From the NCBI GenBank assembly GCA_031276415.1, contig JAISNF010000526.1, forward strand, positions 1 to 5,228: a stretch of DNA of 5,228 nt, given 5' to 3'. The first letter of the stretch is position 1; every line of letters begins with the position of its first letter. The notes under the pieces were generated by a model. It searched no databases. It saw nothing but the letters and a program-made list of their open reading frames with translations, and had not been told where the DNA came from. The stretch is from Planctomycetaceae bacterium (GTDB lineage: Bacteria; Planctomycetota; Planctomycetia; Pirellulales; Thermoguttaceae). The position numbers and the translations under genes are program-made. This document shows positions 1-4,964 of the stretch, one piece after another.

Positions 1-132
1 TTGCGATACGTTATATTTATCGGCTAAGTTTTTCACCTTATGGAGAAATGATTTAACAGTCATTACACTGTCAAATTCAAACGTGAATGGACTATTATTA
101 AAAACGAAACGCAAATTGAGTGTGATTGCCAC
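1..132 (-). CDS. Partial small protein of unknown function (N-terminal part, runs off left edge)
   Basis: This minus-strand frame stays open from just after a stop codon near 159 to the window edge. From a GTG at 132-130 it gives 44 residues. The order is a hydrophobic/polar alternating strand (ITLNLRFVF), a turn (NNSP), a second strand (FTFEFDSV) and an amphipathic helix (VKSFLHKVKNLADKY). This beta-hairpin-plus-helix pattern looks like real protein and is the main reason for the call. The start is uncertain: a TTG at 153-151 is in frame, an ATG at codon 24 (63-61) is also possible, and none has a clear ribosome binding site. It lies downstream of the sigma-gene terminator on the same strand, so it would need its own promoter. 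The only hint is a TTGACA at 153-148, without a good -10. I do not recognise the family. Overlapping frames on both strands are also fairly open, so the call is tentative. Confidence 0.4.
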   Translation of the reverse strand, partial: MAITLNLRFVFNNSPFTFEFDSVMTVKSFLHKVKNLADKYNVSQ

Positions 133-200
133 GATAATTTTCAGACTTGTCAAAATTTATTTTAATTCGTTTAGTCACTTTTGAAATATTGTTGGTTTAT

Positions 201-235
201 GAAAAAGATTCAGAACCGGCACAATTACCGGTTCT
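201..235 (-). terminator. Rho-independent terminator of the sigma-factor gene
   Basis: A perfect 8-bp inverted repeat, AGAACCGG (212-219) and CCGGTTCT (228-235), encloses an 8-nt loop. Read on the minus strand the hairpin begins about 20 nt after the sigma-gene TAA and is followed, after five bases, by a T5 run (201-206). The T-run lies only on the minus-strand exit side, so it serves the sigma gene. The gap between stem and T-run makes it somewhat non-ideal. Confidence 0.65.
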
Positions 236-255
236 TTGCATTATAATATTGTTGA

Positions 256-1530
256 TTAAACTATTAATTGTTTCTTGATTTTCTGGATAGTCTCGTGTTC
301 TATCTGCCGGATTCTTTCTTTGGAAAGTTGAAAAATATGCCCCACCTCGTCCAAAGTGTAAACGTAACCATCGCCCAATCCAAAACGAAGTTTAATAACC
401 TCACGCTCCCGATATGTTAAATTTTGCGTTACTTCGTTTATTTTTTCTTGTAATTCATGAGCAATAACATCGTCTTCCGGTACATCATAAGAAGTTGACG
501 AGGATATTAGTATGTCGCATAATTGTTTTCGATCATCAGAATTAGATGATTGATTGAGACTAACCGTACATCTTTCGGCGTCCAAAATGTTCTGCGTGTG
601 CTTAACAGAAAATTTAGTAACTTTAGCAATCTCCGCAACCGTTGCAACCCGTCCCTGTTCTTGTGTTACGTGTTTCATTGCACTCCTGACTTTAGACATA
701 CCTAAGTAAATATGTTCGGGAACTTGCACCATTCGACTGTGCTTGGCAATCGCACGCGTCATCGCTTGACGCATCCAATAAGCCGCATACGTAATAAATT
801 TAACATTGTAATGAGTGTTAAATTTATCCGCCGCACGCAACAAACCGGCGTTGCCCTCTTGAACTAAATCCATCACCGATATTCCCCGCCCCCGATACTT
901 TTGTGCAAGCGGAACAACAACCCGCAAATTACTTTCGGCTAAACGTTGTTTCAATTCGTTGTATCGCATTAATAACGATTTTACAGCAGCAACCCGATGA
1001 CGGAGACTCGTTGGTGTCTCTTGTGTGGATTGCAAAAGAGTACGAAGATTGTTTATTAAAGACTGATATTCCGATTGCGGGTCTCCCGCCAAACGATGTT
1101 CGTTGATTTTTTCTTTCAGTTCATCAATTTGACGACTAAGATTTTCTAATTCCGAAAGAACTGGTTCCGGTCTTGCAAACGGTTTACGAGCCGCTAACAA
1201 TTTTGCAACAATGTGTCGGGAACGTCCTAGTTGTTTCCAAGCAGTTTGACGTTCTTCGGAAGTGTACAATAAACTTGTCGCAATACGATAATTTTCGTGG
1301 TTTTGGAGAATTAATTGTTGTACTTCCGATTGACAAGTTTCGTCTGACTTTTTAATTGCTTGCCGGACAACATAATCACATTCCAGCAGTTTAACCCGAA
1401 TCATACATCGGGTCGTTTCTAATTGTTTTACCAATTCGGTTTCTTGTTCTTGGGAAAGAGTTGGTAAATCCTTAATGGACTTCCAATAATTTTTCAGGGG
1501 GGCTTCCCCTCTATGACGGTAATTTTTCAT
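256..1530 (-). CDS. Sigma-70 family RNA polymerase sigma factor, planctomycete RpoD/SigA-like
   Basis: This 424-residue primary-type sigma factor directs core RNA polymerase to promoters. Region 1.2 is at about 14-40 (YWKSIKDLPTLSQEQE). A non-conserved linker (about 41-190) contains LLECDYV and QETPTSLR segments that I associate with planctomycete SigA. Region 2 is at about 192-273 (SNLRVVVPLAQKYRGRG, DLVQEGNAGL at 221-230, FITYAAYWMRQ at 245-255). Region 3 is at about 275-345. Region 4 is at about 355-422, with the helix-turn-helix YTLDEVGHIFQLSKERIRQIE at 391-411. There is no long region 1.1. The protein is divergent: the first of the two region-2.3 tryptophans is Tyr251, the first -35-contacting arginine is Lys404, and the usual IRIPVH is VQVPEH. 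Glu405 and Gln409 are kept, as are Gln255 and Thr258. It could be the housekeeping factor of a reduced AT-rich lineage or a specialised paralogue. The ATG lacks a Shine-Dalgarno sequence but directly precedes region 1.2 and lies about 63 nt after the predicted transcription start. Confidence 0.93.
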   Translation of the reverse strand: MKNYRHRGEAPLKNYWKSIKDLPTLSQEQETELVKQLETTRCMIRVKLLECDYVVRQAIKKSDETCQSEVQQLILQNHENYRIATSLLYTSEERQTAWKQLGRSRHIVAKLLAARKPFARPEPVLSELENLSRQIDELKEKINEHRLAGDPQSEYQSLINNLRTLLQSTQETPTSLRHRVAAVKSLLMRYNELKQRLAESNLRVVVPLAQKYRGRGISVMDLVQEGNAGLLRAADKFNTHYNVKFITYAAYWMRQAMTRAIAKHSRMVQVPEHIYLGMSKVRSAMKHVTQEQGRVATVAEIAKVTKFSVKHTQNILDAERCTVSLNQSSNSDDRKQLCDILISSSTSYDVPEDDVIAHELQEKINEVTQNLTYREREVIKLRFGLGDGYVYTLDEVGHIFQLSKERIRQIEHETIQKIKKQLIV

Positions 1531-1568
1531 GTGTCTTAATGATTGTTGAAAGGTTGTTAAAAGTTGTA

Positions 1569-1590
1569 AAGTATTGTCTTACTAATACTT
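1569..1590. promoter_or_regulatory. Dyad at the predicted transcription start of the sigma gene
   Basis: AAGTATT (1569-1575) and AATACTT (1584-1590) form a perfect 7-bp inverted repeat with an 8-nt centre. It begins within a few bases of the predicted start of transcription, so it could be an operator or a 5'-end hairpin of the leader RNA. It is not followed by a T-run and is not a terminator. Confidence 0.3.
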
Positions 1591-1640
1591 ATATCGGATA
1601 TTATACCAAAAAAATTAAATGAATCAAGAGTTTTAGTAAG
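1578..1640. repeat. 8-bp inverted repeat bracketing the sigma promoter
   Basis: CTTACTAA (1578-1585) and its exact reverse complement TTAGTAAG (1633-1640) lie on either side of the predicted -35 and -10 elements, with a 47-bp centre. The placement suits paired operator half-sites, but two matching 8-mers in AT-rich DNA may also be chance. Confidence 0.3.
1600..1627 (-). promoter_or_regulatory. Sigma-70 type promoter of the sigma-factor gene
   Basis: On the minus strand TTGATT (1627-1622) is separated by 16 bp from a perfect TATAAT (1605-1600). TGG comes immediately before the -10, giving an extended -10 element. Transcription would start near 1593, leaving a leader of about 63 nt before the ATG at 1530. 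A T-rich spacer and the repeats on both sides strengthen the idea of a regulated promoter. Confidence 0.7.
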
Positions 1641-1693
1641 ATTTTTAGAAAAATTGTTCAAAATTGTTTAGAGTTGTTTATAATTTTTTCAGA

Positions 1694-1724
1694 TATTACG
1701 ATTATACGTAAACAATTCGTAATA
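1694..1724. promoter_or_regulatory. Inverted repeat between the TOPRIM gene and the sigma gene
   Basis: TATTACGA (1694-1701) and TCGTAATA (1717-1724) are perfect 8-bp reverse complements with a 15-nt centre. The minus-strand exit side is A-rich rather than T-rich, so this is not a canonical terminator for the TOPRIM gene ending at 1799. It lies about 70-100 bp upstream of the sigma -35 and could bind a regulator. No other terminator for the ATPase/TOPRIM pair is visible. Confidence 0.3.
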
Positions 1725-1798
1725 AAATAGATGAAATCGTTATTTTGTAACCGTTCACAGATACAAATATTATTTGAGTTGCGAAAATAGGACAACGA

Positions 1799-2560
1799 CT
1801 ACGTTTCAACAGTATTCAATACTTTTAGAAATTCTTGTGAGAATCGCTCTGCTTCAGAACAATTTTGACGGACGTTTGACCAAAGATTACAATAACTACC
1901 AACAATTTTTTTCCGATAATCTGTTACCGTTTTTTCAATTCGCTTTTGTTTTGGTTTAGATTTTAATAAACGTTCCGGTCTTTCAACACATTCTAATTTA
2001 TTTTGCCGAATACGTATATCATCGGGAAAAAATGCGGCAAAAACCCACGCATCCATTGCCTGCGACGGCGTACAAAAAACAAGATTCTGCGGCGTACAGT
2101 TATCTAACCAATTTAAAACAACTTGCCGAATTGCATTAGCCCGTTGACGGGGAATATCACAATCAGACGGGCATTGATTTCTTTGCCGTAACGGTAACGG
2201 ACACTGAATAGAAGGACACGGTAAATTATTATCGATGTTTCGCAAATGACCATCCTTATAAGATTGTCTTGTTACATCAACGTCAAGATGAATAATCAAT
2301 AGATTCAAACGTTTAATTCCAATATGTTGATCAAATTTGCCGTTAGATTGTTTTTTCATTTCTAGTAAACAACGGCAAACGCCAGACCATCCTGTTCCTA
2401 ACTCCGTATTTAATTGTTCAAAAACCGCACTACATTTTGGTTGGATCGACGTACAAGTAAATTCATACTGATCTGAAATAAGATTTTCAACTATTTCTTT
2501 GATCACTAATATATCGGTTGGACCTTCTGCAATAATTCCAATTTCTAATGTTTCAGACAT
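1799..2560 (-). CDS. TOPRIM-like putative nuclease partner of the AAA ATPase (DUF4276-like)
   Basis: The protein is 253 residues. Near the N-terminus, after a hydrophobic strand, is EGPTD (Glu12 to Asp16), the first acidic motif of TOPRIM folds. LLIIHLDVDV at 87-96 supplies the second, DxD motif (Asp93, Asp95). CTPSQAMDAWVFAAFFPDD at 163-181 resembles the 'xxAWxxA' segment of DUF4276-type proteins. A lysine/arginine-rich stretch at 194-220 may contact nucleic acid. Cysteines 115, 120, 130 and 134 form a cluster that might bind zinc. TOPRIM partners of such ATPases are metal-dependent nucleases in PARIS, OLD and RloB-like systems, so a nuclease effector role is inferred here but not proven. 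The ATG overlaps the ATPase stop by 8 bp and has a good Shine-Dalgarno sequence, so translation is probably coupled. A transposition or housekeeping role seems less likely. The family assignment is from motifs only. Confidence 0.8.
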   Translation of the reverse strand: MSETLEIGIIAEGPTDILVIKEIVENLISDQYEFTCTSIQPKCSAVFEQLNTELGTGWSGVCRCLLEMKKQSNGKFDQHIGIKRLNLLIIHLDVDVTRQSYKDGHLRNIDNNLPCPSIQCPLPLRQRNQCPSDCDIPRQRANAIRQVVLNWLDNCTPQNLVFCTPSQAMDAWVFAAFFPDDIRIRQNKLECVERPERLLKSKPKQKRIEKTVTDYRKKIVGSYCNLWSNVRQNCSEAERFSQEFLKVLNTVET

Positions 2561-3740
2561 CCGGCACTCCCCCTAATAATCCCATGACCCAAAGTTCAGA
2601 AAGAGTATGTCCCTTTTTGCCCATGTCAATAATTTCTTCTGTTGGCAAAATCCGCTTAATAGCTGTTTTCCCTTTACTTGTACGGTTTACAACAAACAAC
2701 CGAATTTTGTCATTCTGAATCGGCAACCCGTCCAAAACAATAGGATTATGAGTTGTTATCAACAATTGTTTTTGTACGGGTGAATCAATAACCCATTGAG
2801 AAATTTGTTGAAAAAGTTTTTTTACCAGTCTTGGGTTTAAACCATAATCGGCATTTTCAATTGCACAAAATGTCGGCGAGTCCGGATGCGCAACCAAAAC
2901 CGCAAGAAATAAAACATACATTGCACCTTCACTAGCATCATAACCGGAAACTACATTACGCTCGTTTGCCATAAAATGATCCTGAAATTTAAGGATACGC
3001 GGTGAAACAGATGCAAATGTCGGTATAGGTATTTTTGAAACTGAAACCGTACTATATTCATCTGCCCATGAAATTAATGAAAAAAAATCACTGGTGATTT
3101 GCCGTGCATAAGAATCGCTGTCCTGATAAAGTAATAATTCATGAACCGCTTCCGGTAATCTCCCGCCCGATAATCCTAATGGTCTATGCGGTTGCGTATC
3201 TGTGGACATACTTCGTAATACCGGAGTTGTCGGCGTATAAATACGATAATCCTGTAAACGACGAATAAGTTGAAGCGGCGGTTTTTTATTACTCTCTTCG
3301 GCTCTCAATACGGCAAATCCGCGATCACTTTTAATATGATTTCTTTTTTCCTGCGTCTGATATTCTTTATTATTAGCAATAGAACACAATTGTTCCTGTA
3401 AAAATAACCAATTAGGTTTCGGCGGGTCGTCCGCATTATCCAACTCTACATGATATTGCGTTTTTGTGTTTTTTGCCGTAAATGCAATACAAGATGGCGT
3501 ATCCGTGTTTTTGAAAGAAGATTTATAAAGTTGCGGTGTGCCAGGACGCACTCCACGCATAAGCAATGTCTGATCATTAACACGACCATCTACTGCTGCG
3601 GAAAGAACACCAACTCCTTCCAAAAAATTACTTTTCCCGCTTCCGTTAGCACCAATAAAAATATTAAGTAATCCTAACTCGACAGTAACGGATTCAAGCG
3701 ATTTAAAAGATTCAATAATAATCTCTTTAATACCATACAT
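2553..3740 (-). CDS. AAA ATPase of the ABC/OLD type (AAA_21-like), putative defence sensor
   Basis: The 395-residue protein opens with the RecF/OLD-like strand pattern (IKEIIIESFKSLESVTVEL). Walker A is GANGSGKSN at 30-38. A Q-loop-like and variable middle (about 45-255) probably forms the inserted arm. A signature-like DASEGAMYVL is at 268-277, the Walker B segment FCAIENADYGLNP at 291-303, and the H-loop TTHNP at 329-333. The C-terminus ends with a GHTLSELW/GLLGG segment. The second Walker B acid, usually the catalytic glutamate, is Asn296; I recall 'DN..ALNP' versions of this motif in one branch of the family. Such ATPases form dimers or larger assemblies that sense phage or DNA ends and control a nuclease partner, and the next gene supplies a TOPRIM-like partner. 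The ATG at 3740 immediately precedes the first beta strand; its Shine-Dalgarno sequence is weak (AGG, about 7-10 nt upstream). A role in repair rather than defence remains possible. Confidence 0.88.
   Translation of the reverse strand: MYGIKEIIIESFKSLESVTVELGLLNIFIGANGSGKSNFLEGVGVLSAAVDGRVNDQTLLMRGVRPGTPQLYKSSFKNTDTPSCIAFTAKNTKTQYHVELDNADDPPKPNWLFLQEQLCSIANNKEYQTQEKRNHIKSDRGFAVLRAEESNKKPPLQLIRRLQDYRIYTPTTPVLRSMSTDTQPHRPLGLSGGRLPEAVHELLLYQDSDSYARQITSDFFSLISWADEYSTVSVSKIPIPTFASVSPRILKFQDHFMANERNVVSGYDASEGAMYVLFLAVLVAHPDSPTFCAIENADYGLNPRLVKKLFQQISQWVIDSPVQKQLLITTHNPIVLDGLPIQNDKIRLFVVNRTSKGKTAIKRILPTEEIIDMGKKGHTLSELWVMGLLGGVPDV
2567..2574 (-). promoter_or_regulatory. Ribosome binding site of the TOPRIM gene
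   Basis: AGGGGGAG on the minus strand ends 6 nt before the ATG at 2560. It lies within the last codons of the ATPase gene and supports this start. It is one of only two convincing Shine-Dalgarno sequences in the window. Confidence 0.6.
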
Positions 3741-3833
3741 GACAAACCTAATAATTCATACCTACACCAAAAAATACTACATCTATACCGTCAATTTCTA
3801 ACTATTGTAATAACTGACTTTTACCCCTGTGCA

Positions 3834-3861
3834 ATTCTACCAATTACACAAAACCAGTCAA
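3834..3861 (-). promoter_or_regulatory. Promoter of the ATPase/TOPRIM gene pair
   Basis: On the minus strand TTGACT (3861-3856) precedes TAGAAT (3839-3834) by 16 bp, with TGG just before the -10. Transcription would start near 3827, leaving a leader of about 87 nt before the ATPase ATG. The layout is the same as that of the sigma-gene promoter. A TGTG...CACA-like symmetry (about 3829-3851) overlaps the spacer and -10 and could be an operator. Confidence 0.6.
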
Positions 3862-3912
3862 CAGCAATTTTTTTGAAGGGGCAAGTGAGACAAAATTACC
3901 AGCAAGCAATCC

Positions 3913-3950
3913 AAATCAGCTCTGTATAACTCTGATTTCTTTTTTATTTT
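3913..3950 (+). terminator. Orphan terminator-like hairpin on the plus strand
   Basis: AAATCAG (3913-3919) and CTGATTT (3932-3938) form a 7-bp stem with a 12-nt loop. They are followed on the plus strand by a T-rich tract (3940-3950: six T, one A, four T). The stem is AT-rich and weak. No plus-strand gene leads into it, so it either ends an unannotated plus-strand RNA, guards against antisense transcription, or is chance. Confidence 0.3.
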
Positions 3951-4129
3951 AAGAGTACACTTTTCTCTTTTACAATACAATATTGGTTTTAGTCGGTTCA
4001 CTAAATTGTCTATTTCGGCACGATAAAATTTCGATAGACAGGATTGTTACATATTTCAAAGTAGCATATATCCACACAGAATAATCGGTAAACTCTCTTG
4101 TGTTGTTCTTTCCTAAAATTAGTATTTAT

Positions 4130-4540
4130 CTAACAAGCCGGCAAAACATCTTTAATAGTTATCGCCGGGTCTATAGCCACAGCCATAAATACATCAGACA
4201 CGCAAACATTATCGTAGTGTTTGCACCGCACTTTCCTTAACTCTTCAACATTCTCACCTAGAATATAACCCTCCACTTCTACTTTCACGTTATGCGACTT
4301 GGCTACCGCAACCATGTCATCAAAAGCCGCTAAATCATAGTTCTGTGATTCACTTAAAGCAGTCGGAATAAATATCGTACCTTCCGGCAACTTTAACCGT
4401 TGAGCGATAGTCGCATATAAGTCGGGAGAGTCTGCACAAATCTCGTTAATAAATTTGTTCTTCGTACAATTGTCTATTTCAACTATTACCTTAGCGTAAG
4501 CCCCGTATTGTCGTTCTTCCGGTTCAGGATTTTGGCTCAT
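4130..4540 (-). CDS. Hypothetical protein, 136 residues, last gene of a small operon
   Basis: I do not recognise this protein. It has a polar N-terminus (residues 1-12), then alternating strands and helices (AYAKVIVEI, ADSPDLYATIAQRLKL, GTIFIPTAL, DDMVAVAKSHNVKVEVEGYIL, VSDVFMAVAI). This suggests a compact soluble alpha/beta fold. There is no signal peptide or membrane segment. Cysteines at 25, 35, 106, 113 and 136 do not form an obvious metal site. Its ATG lies 17 bp inside the preceding gene, so translation is probably coupled; the nearest purine run (AAAGAG) is weak and distant. Position and overlap tie it to the two upstream genes, which are equally unknown. The frame reads convincingly as protein, with sensible residue composition throughout. 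Confidence 0.75.
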   Translation of the reverse strand: MSQNPEPEERQYGAYAKVIVEIDNCTKNKFINEICADSPDLYATIAQRLKLPEGTIFIPTALSESQNYDLAAFDDMVAVAKSHNVKVEVEGYILGENVEELRKVRCKHYDNVCVSDVFMAVAIDPAITIKDVLPAC

Positions 4541-4964
4541 GATTTAATTTCTCTTTCAAGTAAGGGTGAAACTTACACAAAGCATCCAGCCATTCTTTAT
4601 GGATTACTTCATATTCCACATTATCCACATGCTTATCAAACCTTGTAAAAATATCAGATAAAACCTTATATTCCTCATCAAGCCTAGCCCAATAAACTTT
4701 ATGAAATTCTTTCCAATCGAAATATTGAAAATAATAGCCATTAAACATAACTGTAACATTTTCCGGCAACAGTTCTATTGCAGCCGCAATCAAATCTTCC
4801 CTATCTTCTCTGTAGCCCAGCCCATAATAAATGCCAATTCGTCCATCCGACTTCCAACTTAAAACACCCCAAAACTGCATTGGACTGTTATCCAACTCTT
4901 GAAACGACGTAATGTCCAGATAAACAAACTCAGCTTTACAGTCTATTTTTTCAATCTTGTTCAT
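4524..4964 (-). CDS. Hypothetical aromatic-rich acidic protein, 146 residues
   Basis: I do not recognise this protein. It is soluble, acidic and unusually rich in aromatic residues: tryptophans at 32, 37, 84, 92 and 125, and dense Tyr/Phe in NGYYFQYFDWKEF (75-87). The first half looks like beta strands (AEFVYLDITSF, MQFWGVLSWKSDGRIGIYYGLG) and the second half like helices (DREDLIAAAIELL, YWARLDEEYKVLSDIFTRF, HKEWLDALCKFHPYLKEKL). No signal peptide or catalytic motif is visible. The ATG overlaps the preceding small membrane-protein gene by 14 bp, and its end overlaps the next gene by 17 bp. There is no Shine-Dalgarno sequence before the start, so re-initiation after the upstream stop is likely. 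A structural or binding role within a membrane-linked complex is only a guess from context. Confidence 0.75.
   Translation of the reverse strand: MNKIEKIDCKAEFVYLDITSFQELDNSPMQFWGVLSWKSDGRIGIYYGLGYREDREDLIAAAIELLPENVTVMFNGYYFQYFDWKEFHKVYWARLDEEYKVLSDIFTRFDKHVDNVEYEVIHKEWLDALCKFHPYLKEKLNHEPKS

Larger units (their letters stand above)
1541..1680. repeat. Helically phased TTGT decamer repeats flanking the sigma promoter
   Basis: On the plus strand TTGT cores begin at 1543, 1554, 1564 and 1574, and again at 1654, 1664 and 1674. The spacing is 10-11 bp within each cluster and 80 bp between them, so all but the first are in one helical register. Typical units are AAGTTGTAAA, AAATTGTTTA and GAGTTGTTTA. 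Read in the direction of the sigma gene they are ACAA repeats. One cluster lies about 27-58 bp upstream of the -35 and the other in the leader RNA. They could be regulator half-sites, a bending element, or an unstructured CA-rich leader that helps translation without a Shine-Dalgarno sequence. Function is inferred only. Confidence 0.5.
3741..4129. other. Intergenic region between the small-gene operon and the ATPase gene
   Basis: No convincing coding sequence is seen on either strand in this 389-bp stretch: all ATG-started frames close within a few codons. It holds the promoter of the ATPase pair, a weak plus-strand terminator-like hairpin, and a 7-bp inverted repeat, TGTCTAT (4007-4013) and ATAGACA (4034-4040), with a 20-nt centre. 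The last is followed on the minus strand only by a short T3 and is at best a poor terminator for the operon ending at 4130. Confidence 0.6.

Noticed and set aside
56..71. ACAGT-N6-ACTGT dyad as an operator
   Set aside because: Only 5 bp per arm, and it lies inside the probable coding region at the left edge.
2..184. Plus-strand open frame of about 60 codons entering from the left edge
   Set aside because: It lacks protein-like hydrophobic patterning and overlaps the better minus-strand frame; openness is modest for AT-rich DNA.
903..1355. Plus-strand open frames inside the sigma gene
   Set aside because: They lie opposite strongly conserved sigma-factor coding sequence and show no family features.
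1481..1530. Alternative CTG start at codon 12 of the sigma gene behind an AGAGGGG run
   Set aside because: CTG starts are rare, and the ATG eleven codons earlier is well placed relative to the promoter and region 1.2.
1662..1801. In-frame open stretch of about 46 codons after the TAG stop of the TOPRIM gene, suggesting read-through or recoding
   Set aside because: The composition looks random, the stretch runs through the repeats, and the motif set of the protein is complete before the TAG.
1774..1959. Plus-strand 61-codon open frame opposite the end of the TOPRIM gene
   Set aside because: It is antisense to the coding end of the TOPRIM gene, has no ribosome binding site and low-complexity Phe/Leu content.
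3450..3671. Plus-strand 73-codon open frame opposite the ATPase N-terminus
   Set aside because: It is antisense to the Walker A region; its Cys/Arg-rich composition is a by-product of that strand.
3802..3864. A minus-strand stretch resembling a tRNA D-arm (GTGT, AATTGGTAGAATT, GCAC)
   Set aside because: No anticodon stem pairs after it, there is no T-arm GTTCGA-like sequence and no acceptor match. The same bases are better explained as a -35/-10 promoter.
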